Counted from the stretch's first letter, positions 17,003 to 26,705 are shown. The stretch is DNA of 53,358 nt from an uncultured Frankineae bacterium (GCA_902805775.1 CADCUB010000018.1:1-53358), one strand, 5' to 3'. Numbers and translations are program-made. Notes: generated by a model from the letters alone, not told the origin.

Positions 17003-18211
17003 TCAGCCTAGGTCTGCGGGCAGGGCCAGCATGCGGTCGAGGGCGGTCCGCGCGGAGGCGGCGGTGCGCGGCTCGACGCTGATCTGGTTGACGACCCGGC
17101 CGGCGACGAGCGACTCGAGCGTCCACACCAGGTGCGGCAGGTCGATGCGGTTCATCGTCGAGCAGAAGCACACCGTCTTGTCGAGGAACACGACCGTCTT
17201 GTCCGGGTGCGCCGCGGCCAGGCGGCGGACGAGGTTGAGCTCGGTGCCGATGGCCCAGGCGCTGCCGGCGGGGGCCTGCTCGAGCGTCGAGATGATGAGC
17301 TCGGTCGAGCCGACCAGGTCGGCGGCCTCGACGACCTCGTGCCGGCACTCGGGGTGGACCAGCACGGTCACGCCCGGGACCCGCTCGCGCACATCAGCCA
17401 CCGACTCCGCCGTGAAGCGCCCGTGCACCGAGCAGTGGCCCTTCCACAGGACCATCGGCGCCTCCCGGAGCTGCTGCACGCTCAGGCCGCCGCCGGGCTT
17501 GCGCGGGTCGTAGACGACGCAGTCGTCCAGCGAGAGGCCCAGCTCGCGCACGGCAGTGTTGCGCCCCAGGTGCTGGTCGGGCAGGAACAGCACCTTCGAC
17601 CCCTGCTCGTAGGCCCACGTCAGCGCCCGCTTCGCGTTCGAGGAGGTGCAGATCGTGCCGCCGTGCTCGCCGGTGAAGGCCTTGATCGCGGCGCTGGAGT
17701 TCATGTAGCTGACCGGCACGGTGACGTCGGCGACTCCGGCCGCCTGCAGGTCCTCCCAGCACCGCTCCACCTGGTCGAAGGTGGCCATGTCGGCCATGGA
17801 GCAGCCCGCCGCCAGGTCGGGCAGCAGCACCTTCTGGTGCGGCCCGGTGAGGATGTCGGCCGACTCGGCCATGAAGTGCACGCCGGCGAAGACGATGTGC
17901 TCGGCCTCGGGACGCGCCGCCGCCTGCTGCGCCAGCTTGAAGCTGTCGCCCGTCACGTCGGCGAACTGGATGACCTCGTCGCGCTGGTAGTGGTGGCCGA
18001 GCACGAACACCCGGTCTCCCAGCGCCGCCTTGGCCGCCCGGGCACGCGCTACGAGCGTCGGGTCGGAGGCTGCCGGCAGGTCTCCCGGGCACTGCACGCC
18101 GCGCTCGGAGGACGGGTCGCTCTGACGTCCGAGCAGGAGCAGCGCCAGCGGCGTCGCCTCGACGCCGGGCGGCAGGTCGAGCTCGGCGGGGCTGACGGGG
18201 GTGACGGTCAC
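17003..18211 (-). CDS. nadA: quinolinate synthase NadA
   Basis: A 402-residue [4Fe-4S] enzyme that condenses iminoaspartate with dihydroxyacetone phosphate to quinolinate in de novo NAD synthesis. Visible hallmarks are VFVLGHHYQRDEVIQFADVTGDSF near residues 69-92, GVHFMAESADIL, DLAAGCSMADM (first Cys ligand), PECRHEVVEAAD (second) and VCFCSTMNRIDL (third). The GTG at 18211 has a GAGGAGC ribosome binding site 3-9 bases upstream and the frame stays open beyond it without conservation. nadB and nadC do not follow; DUF3043 does. It is divergent from a glycerate kinase gene over 93 bases. Confidence 0.95.
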   Translation of the reverse strand: MTVTPVSPAELDLPPGVEATPLALLLLGRQSDPSSERGVQCPGDLPAASDPTLVARARAAKAALGDRVFVLGHHYQRDEVIQFADVTGDSFKLAQQAAARPEAEHIVFAGVHFMAESADILTGPHQKVLLPDLAAGCSMADMATFDQVERCWEDLQAAGVADVTVPVSYMNSSAAIKAFTGEHGGTICTSSNAKRALTWAYEQGSKVLFLPDQHLGRNTAVRELGLSLDDCVVYDPRKPGGGLSVQQLREAPMVLWKGHCSVHGRFTAESVADVRERVPGVTVLVHPECRHEVVEAADLVGSTELIISTLEQAPAGSAWAIGTELNLVRRLAAAHPDKTVVFLDKTVCFCSTMNRIDLPHLVWTLESLVAGRVVNQISVEPRTAASARTALDRMLALPADLG

Positions 18212-18243
18212 GGGTGCTCCTCGTCCGGTGCGGCGGGGGATAG

Positions 18244-18259
18244 TGTCGCACGGACGACA
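18244..18259. promoter_or_regulatory. candidate operator TGTCG-N6-CGACA in the nadA/glycerate kinase divergent region
   Basis: Two exact 5-bp inverted half-sites are separated by 6 bases, 33 bases before the nadA start and 45 before the glycerate kinase start. A regulator of NAD synthesis would be a natural guess, but the motif is not one I can assign. Confidence 0.3.
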
Positions 18260-18304
18260 ACATGCCGCGGGCCGCTGGGCTTCCCGGGATGGCAGGCTCG
18301 CGCC

Positions 18305-19444
18305 GTGCGCGTGCTGATGGCTCCCGACGGGTTCGGCGGCACGCTGTCCCCGGCGCAGGCGGCCACCGCCCTGGCCGACGGCTGGCGCCGCGCCGCGCCG
18401 GCCGACGAGGTCGACCTCGCGCCGCTGTCCGACGGCGGTCCCGGCTTCGTCGACGTGCTCGCGACGGCCCTGCCCGACAGCGAGCGGCACGCCCTGCAGG
18501 TGGAGGACGCCCTCGCCCGCCCCGTGCGCGCCGAGGTCCTGCTGCACCGCACCGACGGCCGGGTGACGGCGTACGTCGAGTCGGCCCAGGCGTGCGGCCT
18601 GCACCTGCTCGCCCCGGACGAGCGCGACCCGCTGCGCACCACGACCTACGGGGTCGGGCAGCTGGTGGGGGCGGCTCTCGATGCCGGAGCCGGGCGGATC
18701 GTCGTGGGCCTGGGCGGCAGCGCCACCAACGACGGCGGCGCCGGGCTGCTGGCCGCGCTCGGTCTGGACCGGTACGACGCGGCGGGGGAGCGCCTCCCGC
18801 CCGGTGGAGGCGCCCTGCGCGACCTCGACCGCCTGTCCGGCACCCTCGACCCGCGGCTGGCGGGCGTCGAGCTGGTCGCGGCCTCCGACGTCGAGAGCCC
18901 GCTGCTCGGGCTGTACGGCGCCTCGGCGGTCTTCGGCCCGCAGAAGGGCGCCTCCCGCGAGGACGTGGCGCTGCTCGACGGCGCGCTGACCCGCTGGGCC
19001 GACGTCCTGGAGGCCTTCCTCGGCGTGGCGGTGCGCGACCGGCCGGGGGCGGGCGCCGCTGGAGGGCTCGGGGCGGCCCTGTTCGTCGTCGGCGCGCGGC
19101 AGCAGCCGGGGATCGCCCTGGTGCAGGAGGTCGTCGGGCTGGCCGAGCGGGTGGCCCGGGCCGACCTGGTGGTCACGGGGGAGGGCACGCTCGACGCGTC
19201 GTCGCTGGTCGGGAAGGTCGTCAGCGGTGTCGCGCGGGTGGCGGCCGAGCACGCCGTCCCCTGCGTGGTGCTCGCCGGGGAGGTGCAGCTCGGCCGTCGG
19301 GAGGCGGCCGCCGCGGGTGTCGAGCAGGCATGGTCGCTGGTCGAGCGGGTCGGGACCGAGCGCGCCCTCGGGGACGCCGGACCGGCGCTGGCCGAGCTCG
19401 CGGCGCACGTCGCCGGGCAGTGGGCGGCAGGGCGCTCCGACTAG
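18305..19444 (+). CDS. glycerate kinase
   Basis: A 379-residue protein of the GckA/GlxK type I glycerate kinase family, which phosphorylates D-glycerate with ATP. It starts VRVLMAPDGFGGTLSPAQAATALADGW, followed by PLSDGGPGFVDVL, the glycine-rich VVGLGGSATNDGGAGLLAALG, SDVESPLLGLYGASAVFGPQKGAS, and near the end VVTGEGTLDASSLVGKVVSGVARVA. All these elements are typical. GTG start, with a -10-like CAGGCT ending 6 nt upstream and no ribosome binding site, suggesting a leaderless message. Divergent from nadA. Confidence 0.92.
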   Translation: MRVLMAPDGFGGTLSPAQAATALADGWRRAAPADEVDLAPLSDGGPGFVDVLATALPDSERHALQVEDALARPVRAEVLLHRTDGRVTAYVESAQACGLHLLAPDERDPLRTTTYGVGQLVGAALDAGAGRIVVGLGGSATNDGGAGLLAALGLDRYDAAGERLPPGGGALRDLDRLSGTLDPRLAGVELVAASDVESPLLGLYGASAVFGPQKGASREDVALLDGALTRWADVLEAFLGVAVRDRPGAGAAGGLGAALFVVGARQQPGIALVQEVVGLAERVARADLVVTGEGTLDASSLVGKVVSGVARVAAEHAVPCVVLAGEVQLGRREAAAAGVEQAWSLVERVGTERALGDAGPALAELAAHVAGQWAAGRSD

Positions 19445-19523
19445 TCCGTGCAATCCTGGAAGAGTCCGGGAGGCCACCGCGTTGCCCCTGGTGCACCCAC
19501 CGAGAACTGCCCACGGAGGCCAC

Positions 19524-19901
19524 ATGACCGCCCCGGAGACCGCCGTCCCCACCGCCGACACCTCGGCGCCGACCGGCGTCGTGCTGAGCGACCCCGCCGC
19601 CGAGAAGGTCAAGGCGCTGCTGGCCCAGGAGGGCCGCGACGACCTCGCCCTGCGCGTCGCCGTCCAGCCGGGCGGCTGCTCGGGCCTGCGCTACCAGCTG
19701 TTCTTCGACGAGCGCTCGCTCGACGGCGACGCGGTGCAGACCTACGCCGACGGCGCGGTCAAGGTCGTCGTCGACCGGATGAGCGTCCCCTACCTCGCCG
19801 GCGCGACGATCGACTTCGTCGACACCATCGAGAAGCAGGGCTTCACCATCGACAACCCCAACGCCGGTGGGTCCTGTGCCTGCGGGGAGTCCTTCCACTA
19901 G
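19524..19901 (+). CDS. erpA: A-type Fe-S cluster carrier ErpA (HesB/IscA family)
   Basis: A 125-residue scaffold/carrier that delivers Fe-S clusters to apoproteins. The three cluster-binding cysteines are present: Cys52 in QPGGCSGLRYQ and the C-x-C pair Cys118/Cys120 in GGSCACGESFH. The first 20 residues are a disordered extension. The ATG has a GGAGGC ribosome binding site 7-8 bases upstream. It lies between glycerate kinase and the PfkB kinase; clients nearby could include NadA and the QcrA Rieske protein. Confidence 0.94.
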   Translation: MTAPETAVPTADTSAPTGVVLSDPAAEKVKALLAQEGRDDLALRVAVQPGGCSGLRYQLFFDERSLDGDAVQTYADGAVKVVVDRMSVPYLAGATIDFVDTIEKQGFTIDNPNAGGSCACGESFH

Positions 19902-19918
19902 CACCCGGCCCGCGCCGC

Positions 19919-19954
19919 GACGGCGCCGCACCCGACCCCGGGCGCGGCGCCGTC
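19919..19954 (+). terminator. hairpin after erpA
   Basis: Perfect 11-bp stem (19919-19929 with 19944-19954) and a 14-nt loop, 17 bases after the erpA stop and before the promoter of the next gene. No T-run. Confidence 0.6.
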
Positions 19955-19971
19955 GGCGTGTCGGGCGCCGG

Positions 19972-19977
19972 TAGTGT
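19972..19977 (+). promoter_or_regulatory. -10 hexamer TAGTGT for the PfkB kinase (leaderless)
   Basis: TAGTGT is followed by 7 nt and the GTG start. Together with the upstream hairpin it marks a separate transcription unit. Confidence 0.6.
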
Positions 19978-19984
19978 CCCGCCG

Positions 19985-20953
19985 GTGCGCATCGCCGTCG
20001 CCGGGTCCATCGCCACCGATCACCTGTTCACCTTCCGGGGACGCTTCGCCGACTCGCTGCTCGTGGAGCAGCTGAGCAGGATCTCCCTGTCCTTCCTGGC
20101 CAGCGACCTGCAGGTGCGCCGCGGCGGCACGGGCGCCAACATCGCCTTCGGCATGGGCGTGCTCGGTGCGTCCCCGCTGCTCGTCGGGGCGGTCGGTCCC
20201 GACGCCGAGGACTACCTGCGCTGGCTGCGCGAGCACGGGGTCGACACGACCCACGTGCGGGTCAGCGCCACGCTGCCGACCGCCCGCTTCACCTGCACGA
20301 CCGACGACGACCACGCGCAGCTGGCCACCTTCTACCCCGGGGCGATGGCCGAGGCGGCGCAGATCGACCTCGCGCAGATCTCCGGCGTCGACCTCGTCGT
20401 CGTCGCCCCCGACGACCCCGACGCGATGCTGCGCCACTCGGCGAGCTGCCGCGAGCGCGGCGTCCCGTTCGCCGCCGACCCCTCCCAGCAGCTGGCGTTC
20501 ATGGACGGCGCCGCCATCCGCGGGCTCGTCGAGGGCGCCACCTACCTGTTCACCAACGAGTACGAAGCCTCCCTGGTGCACGAGAAGACCGGCTGGACGC
20601 CCGAGCAGGTCCTCGAGCGCGTCGGCACGCGGGTCACGACGCACGGCTCGGCCGGCATCGCCATCGACCGCCGCGGCGAGCAGCGCGTACGGGTGCCCGT
20701 GGCGCCGGCCCGCGAGGTCGCGGAGCCGACCGGCGTGGGCGACGGCTTCCGCGCCGGCTTCCTGACGGCCACCGCCTGGGGCCTGGGCGACGAGCGCGCC
20801 GCCCAGGTCGGGGCGCTGGTCGCGACCCACGTCGTCGAGACGGTCGGCACCCAGGAGTACGCCTTCACACCGGCGGAGTTCCTGCGCCGCTTCACCGACG
20901 CGTACGGCACGGCGGCGGCGTCCGAGGTCGCGCCCTTCCTGCAGCCCGCCTGA
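19985..20953 (+). CDS. PfkB-family carbohydrate/nucleoside kinase
   Basis: A 322-residue ribokinase-like kinase. The N-terminal start VRIAVAGSIATDHLFTFRG leads to the family glycine signature RRGGTGANIAFGMGVLGASPLLVG. The C-terminal signature, with the anion hole and catalytic Asp, is EPTGVGDGFRAGFLTATAWG. Substrate phosphorylation of adenosine, ribose or another sugar is plausible; the sequence does not decide which. It starts with GTG at 19985 and ends 6 bases from the stop of the convergent NifS-like gene. Confidence 0.88.
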   Translation: MRIAVAGSIATDHLFTFRGRFADSLLVEQLSRISLSFLASDLQVRRGGTGANIAFGMGVLGASPLLVGAVGPDAEDYLRWLREHGVDTTHVRVSATLPTARFTCTTDDDHAQLATFYPGAMAEAAQIDLAQISGVDLVVVAPDDPDAMLRHSASCRERGVPFAADPSQQLAFMDGAAIRGLVEGATYLFTNEYEASLVHEKTGWTPEQVLERVGTRVTTHGSAGIAIDRRGEQRVRVPVAPAREVAEPTGVGDGFRAGFLTATAWGLGDERAAQVGALVATHVVETVGTQEYAFTPAEFLRRFTDAYGTAAASEVAPFLQPA

Positions 20954-20959
20954 GGGTCG

Positions 20960-22084
20960 TCAGCCCGCCTGCTGCTCGGCAGCCAGCTGCGGCAGCACGG
21001 CGAGCAGCCGCTCGACGTCGTCGGCCGTGCTGCCCCGGTGCAGCGAGACGCGCAGGCTGCCAGAGCTGAGCAGCCCCATGGCCGCCAGCACGTGGCTGGG
21101 CTCGAGCACCGACGTGCTGCAGGACGACCCGCTGCTGACGGCCGTGCCGGTCCGGTCGAGCGACCGCAGCAGCGTCTCGCCGTCGAGGTAGGGCGAGGAG
21201 AAGGCCACCAGGTGGGGCAGCCGGTCGTCGGGATCGCCGACGGCCTGCAGGTCGGGGACCCGCGCGGGCACCTCGGCGCGCAGGCGGTCCACGAGCGGGC
21301 GCAGTCGGGCGTCCTCCGCGGCGGCCTCGGCTGCCGCCGCCTGCAGGCCGACGGCGGCCGACAGGATCGCCGGGAGCGGGAGCGCGCCGGGGACGCGTCC
21401 GCCGTCGGGCGCGTCCCCGGGCAGCGGTGCACGCCACCGGGTGCCGGTGCGCACGGCCAGCACTCCCACCCCGGGCGGGCCGCCCCACTTCCAGGCGCTG
21501 GCGGTCAGGACGGACCAGCCGCGGGGGACCGGTGCACGCCCGACCGTCTGCGCGGCGTCGACGAGCAGCGGCACCCCGGCGTCGGCGCACAGCGCGGCCA
21601 CCTGCTCGACGGGCTGCACCGTGCCGACCTCGTGCGAGGCGCTGATCAGGCAGGCCAGGGCGGTGTCGGGCCGCAGAGCCCGCTCGTACGCCGCGACGTC
21701 GACACGGCCGAGCCGGTCGACCGGCACGGCGGTCGACGGCGCACCGGTGAACTCGACCGCCTGCAGCACGCAGGAGTGGTCGACGGCGGAGTGGACCAGG
21801 TGGCTGCCGGTGCGAGCCCGGCCGCCGGCGGCGCCGAGCACGCCCAGCGCGGCGGCCAGCGTGCCGGACGGGGCGAAGGACACCTCGTCGGCCCGCGCGC
21901 CGATCACCGCCGCCACCGCCTCGCGCGCACCGTCGAGCAGCAGGCGGGCGCGGCGGCCCGCGCCGTAGAGCTTGGCGGGATCGGCCCAGCCGTCGTCGAG
22001 CGCAGCGAGCAGCGCGGCGCGCGCCGCGGGGTGCAGCGGCAGCCCCGCCGCTGCGTCGAGGTAGCCGCTCGGGGCGCTGTCCAC
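20960..22084 (-). CDS. cysteine desulfurase-like class V aminotransferase
   Basis: A 374-residue PLP enzyme of the NifS/IscS group. The PLP lysine is in SAWKWGGPPGVGVLAV, the cofactor aspartate in LLVDAAQTVGRAPV, and the sulfur-relay cysteine in SSGSSCSTSVLEPSHVLAAMG near residue 323. It begins MDSAPSGYLDAAAGLPLHPAARAAL. Cysteine desulfurases deliver sulfur for Fe-S clusters or tRNA thiolation; the closest role is uncertain because no mnmA or iscU neighbour is present. Start GTG with TACGGT 6 nt upstream. It is divergent from ctaC. Confidence 0.87.
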   Translation of the reverse strand: MDSAPSGYLDAAAGLPLHPAARAALLAALDDGWADPAKLYGAGRRARLLLDGAREAVAAVIGARADEVSFAPSGTLAAALGVLGAAGGRARTGSHLVHSAVDHSCVLQAVEFTGAPSTAVPVDRLGRVDVAAYERALRPDTALACLISASHEVGTVQPVEQVAALCADAGVPLLVDAAQTVGRAPVPRGWSVLTASAWKWGGPPGVGVLAVRTGTRWRAPLPGDAPDGGRVPGALPLPAILSAAVGLQAAAAEAAAEDARLRPLVDRLRAEVPARVPDLQAVGDPDDRLPHLVAFSSPYLDGETLLRSLDRTGTAVSSGSSCSTSVLEPSHVLAAMGLLSSGSLRVSLHRGSTADDVERLLAVLPQLAAEQQAG

Positions 22085-22090
22085 GCCGCG

Positions 22091-22096
22091 ACCGTA
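22091..22096 (-). promoter_or_regulatory. -10 hexamer TACGGT for the NifS-like gene (leaderless)
   Basis: Minus-strand TACGGT lies 6 nt from the GTG start, in the 146-bp region shared with ctaC. Confidence 0.55.
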
Positions 22097-22230
22097 GACC
22101 GGCGAGCCCCGGCAGGAGCAGCGAGAACCCCTGGGCTACGCTCGGCCGGCGGATCTCGGGCCCGCCTGCGCAGTCGGCGTCCGGTCCCCGAGCGCCCGCT
22201 CCCGTCCGCTCGTCAGGAAGGCCCGAGAGG

Positions 22231-23115
22231 TTGAGCCACCCCCCCAGCCGGTCGCGCCCCGTCGGGCTGCGGCGCGGCCGGTCCCGCCTCGCGCTGGCGC
22301 TGGCACCGGCGGCGCTGCTGGCCACCGGCTGTGCCGGCGGCGGTCGCGACCTGTACGAGAACAGCTTCGCCCTCGGCTTCCCCGACCCGGTCACCGACCG
22401 CGCTGACGACATCTACGAGCTGTGGCTCGGCTCGGTCGCGGCGGCTGCCGTCGTCGGGGCGGCGGTGACGTTCCTGATCCTGTTCGCGGCCGTCCGCTAC
22501 CGCAAGACCAGCGACCAGCTGCCGCGGCAGGTCCGCTACAACCTGCCGATCGAAGTGCTCTACACCGTCGTGCCCTTCGTGATCATCGCCGTGCTCTTCT
22601 ACTACACGACCATCACGCAGAACGTCGTCAACGACCTGACGCCCGAGGACGACGGCGGGTCCGACGTCAACATCGGCGTCATCGGCTTCCAGTGGAACTG
22701 GACCTTCAACTACGTCGACGACGACGTGTCGGTCACCGGCGTCCCCGGCCAGCCCGCCCAGCTCGTGCTGCCGACCGACACCACGGTCCGCTTCACCCTG
22801 ACCTCGCCCGACGTCATCCACTCGTTCTGGGTGCCGGCGTTCCTGTTCAAGCGAGACGTGATCCCGGGCCGCGCGAACACCTTCGAGGTGACGGTCAGCA
22901 AGGAGGGGGAGTACATCGGCCGCTGCGCCGAGCTGTGCGGCGAGAAGCACGCAGCGATGAACTTCTCCGTCCTCGCCGTGTCGCCGGAGGAGTACGAGTC
23001 CTACATCGGCGGCCTGCAGGACAACCCCGAGAACCAGATCGGGACCGGGACCGGCACCGACGCCCCCCGTTCCGCCGAAGAAGTCGCCGAGCAGCCCGCA
23101 GGGAGCAACTCATGA
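22231..23115 (+). CDS. ctaC: cytochrome c oxidase subunit II (CtaC)
   Basis: A 294-residue aa3-type oxidase subunit carrying the CuA centre that receives electrons from QcrC. The N-terminus is a lipoprotein signal ([17 protein letters not shown]), then two transmembrane helices ([20 protein letters not shown] and [13 protein letters not shown]), then the cupredoxin domain. CuA ligands are visible in [10 protein letters not shown] and [12 protein letters not shown] (C-x3-C-x3-H-x2-M). The start codon is TTG at 22231, behind a GGAAGGCCCGAGAGG purine stretch; no better ATG or GTG exists near. A -10-like TACGCT at 22137-22142 would give a leader of about 80 nt, in contrast to the leaderless neighbours. 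It overlaps ctaD by 4 bases. Confidence 0.96.
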   Translation: MSHPPSRSRPVGLRRGRSRLALALAPAALLATGCAGGGRDLYENSFALGFPDPVTDRADDIYELWLGSVAAAAVVGAAVTFLILFAAVRYRKTSDQLPRQVRYNLPIEVLYTVVPFVIIAVLFYYTTITQNVVNDLTPEDDGGSDVNIGVIGFQWNWTFNYVDDDVSVTGVPGQPAQLVLPTDTTVRFTLTSPDVIHSFWVPAFLFKRDVIPGRANTFEVTVSKEGEYIGRCAELCGEKHAAMNFSVLAVSPEEYESYIGGLQDNPENQIGTGTGTDAPRSAEEVAEQPAGSNS

Positions 23116-24800
23116 CCCTCATCGCCGACGCCAAGGCGCCGGTCCAGGTCCGCCGGCCCAGCCCCGGCCCGGGCGCCAAGATCGTCAAGATCGTCACGAC
23201 GACGGACCACAAGACGATCGGCCTGCTCTACCTCGTCACGTCGTTCTGGTTCTTCATGGGCTCCGGCGCCATGGCCATGATCATCCGCGCCGAGCTGGCG
23301 CAGCCGGGTCTGCAGATCGTCAGCCCCGAGCAGTACAACCAGCTCTTCACGATCCACGGCACGGTGATGATGTTCCTGTTCGCGCCGCCGGCGGCGTACG
23401 GGTTCGCCAACTTCATCATGCCGCTGCAGATCGGCGCGCCGGACATGAGCTTCCCGCGCCTGAACGCCTTCTCGTACTGGCTGTACCTGTTCGGCGGGCT
23501 CACCGTCGTGGCCGGCTTCCTGGCGCCCGAGGGCGCGGCGTCGTTCGGGTGGTACGCCTACGCGCCGCTCAACGACATCATCCGCTCACCGCAGGTGGGC
23601 GCCGACCTGTGGATCATCGGTCTGCTGACGTCTGGCCTGGGGACCATCCTCGGAGCCGTCAACTTCATCACGACGATCATCACGCTGCGCGCTCCCGGCA
23701 TGACGATGTTCCGGATGCCGATCTTCTGCTGGAACATCCTCGTCACGTCGATCCTGGTGCTGCTGGCCTTCCCGGTCATCACGGCAGCGTTCTTCGCGCT
23801 GCTGGCCGACCGCCACCTCGGCGCGCAGATCTACAACGCCGAGACGGGCGGCGCCATCCTGTGGCAGCACCTGTTCTGGTTCTTCGGGCACCCCGAGGTC
23901 TACATCATCGCCCTGCCGTTCTTCGGGATCATCACCGAGGTCATCCCGGTCTTCAGCCGCAAGCCGCTGTTCGGCTACAAGGGCCTGGTCTTCGCCACGA
24001 TCGCGATCGGCGCCCTGTCGCTCACGGTGTGGGCGCACCACATGTTCGCCACGGGCGCGATCCTCCTGCCGTTCTTCGCCTTCCTGAGCTTCCTGATCGC
24101 CGTGCCGACCGGGGTGAAGTTCTTCAACTGGATCGGCACCATGTGGCGGGGCCAGATCACGTTCGAGACGCCGATGCTGTTCTGCATCGGCTTCCTCGTC
24201 ACCTTCCTGCTCGGTGGTCTGACCGGCGTGCTGCTCGCCAGCCCGCCCATCGACTTCCACGTCCACGACACCTACTTCGTGGTGGCGCACTTCCACTACG
24301 TCGTGTTCGGCACGGCGGTGTTCGCCTTCTTCGCCGGCGCCTACTACTGGTTCCCGAAGTTCACCGGCCGGATGATGGACGACCGCATCGGCAAGGTGCA
24401 CTTCTGGACGCTGTTCTTCGGCTTCCACCTCACCTTCCTGGTGCAGCACTGGCTGGGCGCCGAGGGCATGCCGCGCCGCTACGTCGACTACCTGCCGAGC
24501 GACGGCTTCACGACCCTCAACACCGTCTCGTCGATCGGCGCGTTCGTGCTCGGGGCATCGACCCTGCCCTTCATCTACAACGTGTGGGTGAGCTTCCAGC
24601 GTGGTGAGCGGGCGCCCGGCGACGACCCGTGGGGCTTCGGCAACTCGCTCGAGTGGGCGACCTCCTGCCCGCCGCCCCGCCACAACTTCGTGACGCTCCC
24701 GCGCATCCGCTCGGAGCGTCCCGCCTTCGACCTCCACTACCCGCAGACGGTCGGCAAGGCCGACTTCCACGCCTCGCCGGAGACGGAGGTGACCCGGTGA
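23112..24800 (+). CDS. ctaD: cytochrome c oxidase subunit I (CtaD)
   Basis: The 562-residue catalytic subunit of the aa3 oxidase, with twelve or so transmembrane helices. Haem and copper ligands are visible: the His of [23 protein letters not shown] with the His-Tyr pair, [10 protein letters not shown] (CuB histidines) and [11 protein letters not shown] (haem ligands). The K- and D-channel regions look intact. It starts at ATG 23112 in an ATGA overlap with ctaC and overlaps ctaF by GTGA, giving a ctaC-ctaD-ctaF operon. Confidence 0.97.
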   Translation: MTLIADAKAPVQVRRPSPGPGAKIVKIVTTTDHKTIGLLYLVTSFWFFMGSGAMAMIIRAELAQPGLQIVSPEQYNQLFTIHGTVMMFLFAPPAAYGFANFIMPLQIGAPDMSFPRLNAFSYWLYLFGGLTVVAGFLAPEGAASFGWYAYAPLNDIIRSPQVGADLWIIGLLTSGLGTILGAVNFITTIITLRAPGMTMFRMPIFCWNILVTSILVLLAFPVITAAFFALLADRHLGAQIYNAETGGAILWQHLFWFFGHPEVYIIALPFFGIITEVIPVFSRKPLFGYKGLVFATIAIGALSLTVWAHHMFATGAILLPFFAFLSFLIAVPTGVKFFNWIGTMWRGQITFETPMLFCIGFLVTFLLGGLTGVLLASPPIDFHVHDTYFVVAHFHYVVFGTAVFAFFAGAYYWFPKFTGRMMDDRIGKVHFWTLFFGFHLTFLVQHWLGAEGMPRRYVDYLPSDGFTTLNTVSSIGAFVLGASTLPFIYNVWVSFQRGERAPGDDPWGFGNSLEWATSCPPPRHNFVTLPRIRSERPAFDLHYPQTVGKADFHASPETEVTR

Positions 24801-25264
24801 AGGTCGAGGGCTACGTCTTCGCTTTCATCGCGGTCTTCCTCGTCCCGGTGACGATCATCTACGGCTGGTTGTCGCAGGACTGGACCGGGACGACGTGCCT
24901 GGTGATGTCCATCGGACTCACGGCCATGATCGGCTACTACCTGCTGTTCACGGCACGCCGCATGGAGGCCCGTCCCGAGGACCGGCCCGACGCGGAGGTC
25001 AGCGAGGGCTCCGGGGAGGTCGGCTTCTTCCCGCCGCACAGCTGGTGGCCGATCGCCCTGGCCGCCTCGTTCAGCATCACGATGGTGGGCCTGGTGTTCG
25101 GGCCGTTCCTCGTGCTCATGGGCGGCCTGGCGCTCGTGGTCTCCGTGCTGGGACTGCTGTTCGAGTACTACGTCGGCATCAACCGCACCCAGGGGCAGAC
25201 GCTGGGCGCGCTGCAGGCGCTCGGGGAGCGCCCCACGAGCCCGCACAAGTTCCTGGGCGACTGA
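24797..25264 (+). CDS. ctaF: cytochrome c oxidase subunit 4 (CtaF)
   Basis: A 155-residue membrane protein with four hydrophobic helices, beginning [24 protein letters not shown]. It has the actinobacterial CtaF hallmarks of [19 protein letters not shown] and a C-terminal [10 protein letters not shown]. It is a small structural subunit of the aa3 oxidase in the bcc-aa3 supercomplex. The GTG start overlaps the ctaD stop. A strong terminator follows. Confidence 0.93.
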   Translation: MKVEGYVFAFIAVFLVPVTIIYGWLSQDWTGTTCLVMSIGLTAMIGYYLLFTARRMEARPEDRPDAEVSEGSGEVGFFPPHSWWPIALAASFSITMVGLVFGPFLVLMGGLALVVSVLGLLFEYYVGINRTQGQTLGALQALGERPTSPHKFLGD

Positions 25265-25281
25265 GACCCGAGCTCGCTCCC

Positions 25282-25311
25282 ACGGCCGGCCCGCTCCTGC
25301 GGGCCGGCCGT
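25282..25311 (+). terminator. strong hairpin terminator after ctaF
   Basis: Perfect 13-bp GC stem (25282-25294 with 25299-25311) and a TCCT loop, 17 bases after the ctaF stop. From here to about 25580 no gene, promoter or repeat was recognised. Confidence 0.85.
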
Positions 25312-25583
25312 CGGCGTCCCGGGAGCCGTTGAGCGGCCCTCAGCGGGGCTGAGAGGCGGTCAGGTGGGTCGGGTCGGGGCCCCGCTCGGGAGTGCCGCAG
25401 ACGGCGACGCAGGGCCGTTGCCAGGGCTGCTGCTGCTCGAGGTTGACGCGGGCTGATGCCGATCCCTTGCCACGACTCGACGGGGTGCCTGCCGAGCGGG
25501 CACGGTGACGGCGGTGTCCCGTCGGCGCGGGCCCACTGGGGGCGGAACCTCATCCGCACCGCCTGCCCGATGTCGTCGGCGGC

Positions 25584-26705
25584 TGAGAACTGACCCCCTG
25601 GCGACGGTCGCAACGGACCCCCTCCTCAACGATGAGGAGTGATGACCGTGGAGGACTGGGCGGAGATCCGCAGGCTGCACAGGTCAGAGGAGATGCCGAT
25701 CAAGGCGATCGTGCGCACGCTCGGGTGTGGCGGAACGCGGTGCGCCGGGCGTTGGCGGCCGACGCACCGCCGAAGCACGTGCGGCCGGCCATGGGCTCGG
25801 CGGTCGACGCGGTGGAGCTGCAGGTCCGGGCGTTGCTGGCTCAGTGGCCGACGATGCCGGCGACGGTGATCGCCGAGCGGATCGGCTCGCAGCGCTCGCT
25901 GACGGTGCTCAGGGACCGCGTCCGACATCTGCGACCGCAGTACCTCCCGCCGGACCCGGCGTCACGGACGACGTGTGCAGCAGGCGAGCTCGCGCAGTCC
26001 GACCTGTGATTCCCGCCGGTCGACGTCCCGCTCGGCGCTGGGCAGGCTGGACGGCCGCCGGTGCTGGTGCTGGTCACCAGCTACTCGCGCTGGATGAGCG
26101 CGGTGTGCTTCCGTCCCGGCAGGCGCCAGACCTGCTTGCCGGGCAGTGGCAGCTGCTGGAGCGCCTCGGGGCGGTCCCACGGGCGTTGGTGTGGGACAAC
26201 GAGGCGGCCGTCGGGTCCTGGCGCGCCGGTCGACCGAAGCTGACCGAGGACTTCGAGGGCTTCCGCGGAGCCCTCGGCATCCGGATCGTGCAGTGCCGCC
26301 CAGCCGATCCGGAGGCCAAGGGGCTGGTCGAGCGGGCCAACGGCCACCTCGAGACGACCTGGACGTTCAGCATCGGCAGGCCGCCGCTCATCTGCGTGTG
26401 CCGCCGGCGGCGCAGCGCCGACAGCGCAAGCCGTCCGAGCAGGACGTCGAGCCGGGAGTCTGAGTGACTACGACGCCGTCTTCGGCCTCACGGCCGTCGA
26501 GCGCGACGAGGCGGTCCCGTGGTGACAGCCACGACTGCGGCCGCGCCGACGCGGGATCTGACCGCCGAGGTCGCGTTCCTGACTCGCGCACTGAAGCCCC
26601 CGACCTTGCGGGACTGCGTCCAGCGGCTCGCCGAGCGGGCCCGCGACGAAGGCTGGTCGCAAAGGACTTCCTCGGTCAGCGGCTCGCAGGGCCCCAGCTC
26701 ATCGG
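25584..26705 (+). mobile_element. decayed IS21-family insertion sequence
   Basis: The left end carries two short direct elements (ACTGACCCCCTGG and ACGGACCCCCTCC) upstream of istA, resembling the multiple terminal repeats of IS21-type elements. Inside are a broken istA and the first part of istB in the canonical GTGA overlap. The right end is not identifiable; istB similarity fades near 26705. The element lies between the ctaF terminator and the qcr operon. It must be inactive because the transposase has frameshifts, a nonsense codon and an internal deletion. Confidence 0.75.
25642..26525 (+). pseudogene. istA: istA transposase pseudogene (IS21 family)
   Basis: The start MTVEDWAEIRRLHRSEEMPIKAI is the typical IstA N-terminal helix-turn-helix. 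A frameshift near 25730 moves to the frame reading NAVRRALAADAPPKHVRP and YLPPDPASRT. A TGA at about 26007 replaces the Trp expected in the FPPVDVPLG region. Another frameshift near 26120 leads to ERLGAVPRALVWDNEAAVGSW and RPADPEAKGLVERANGHLE, which hold the second catalytic Asp and the Glu of the DDE triad. Roughly 130 or more codons are then missing before the C-terminal SLSDYDAVFGL segment. No functional product is expected. Confidence 0.82.

Noticed and set aside
18241..18246. TAGTGT as the -10 element of the glycerate kinase gene
   Set aside because: It lies 58 nt upstream without a ribosome binding site in the leader, while CAGGCT at 18293-18298 has the leaderless spacing seen for other genes. 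It cannot be excluded as a second promoter.
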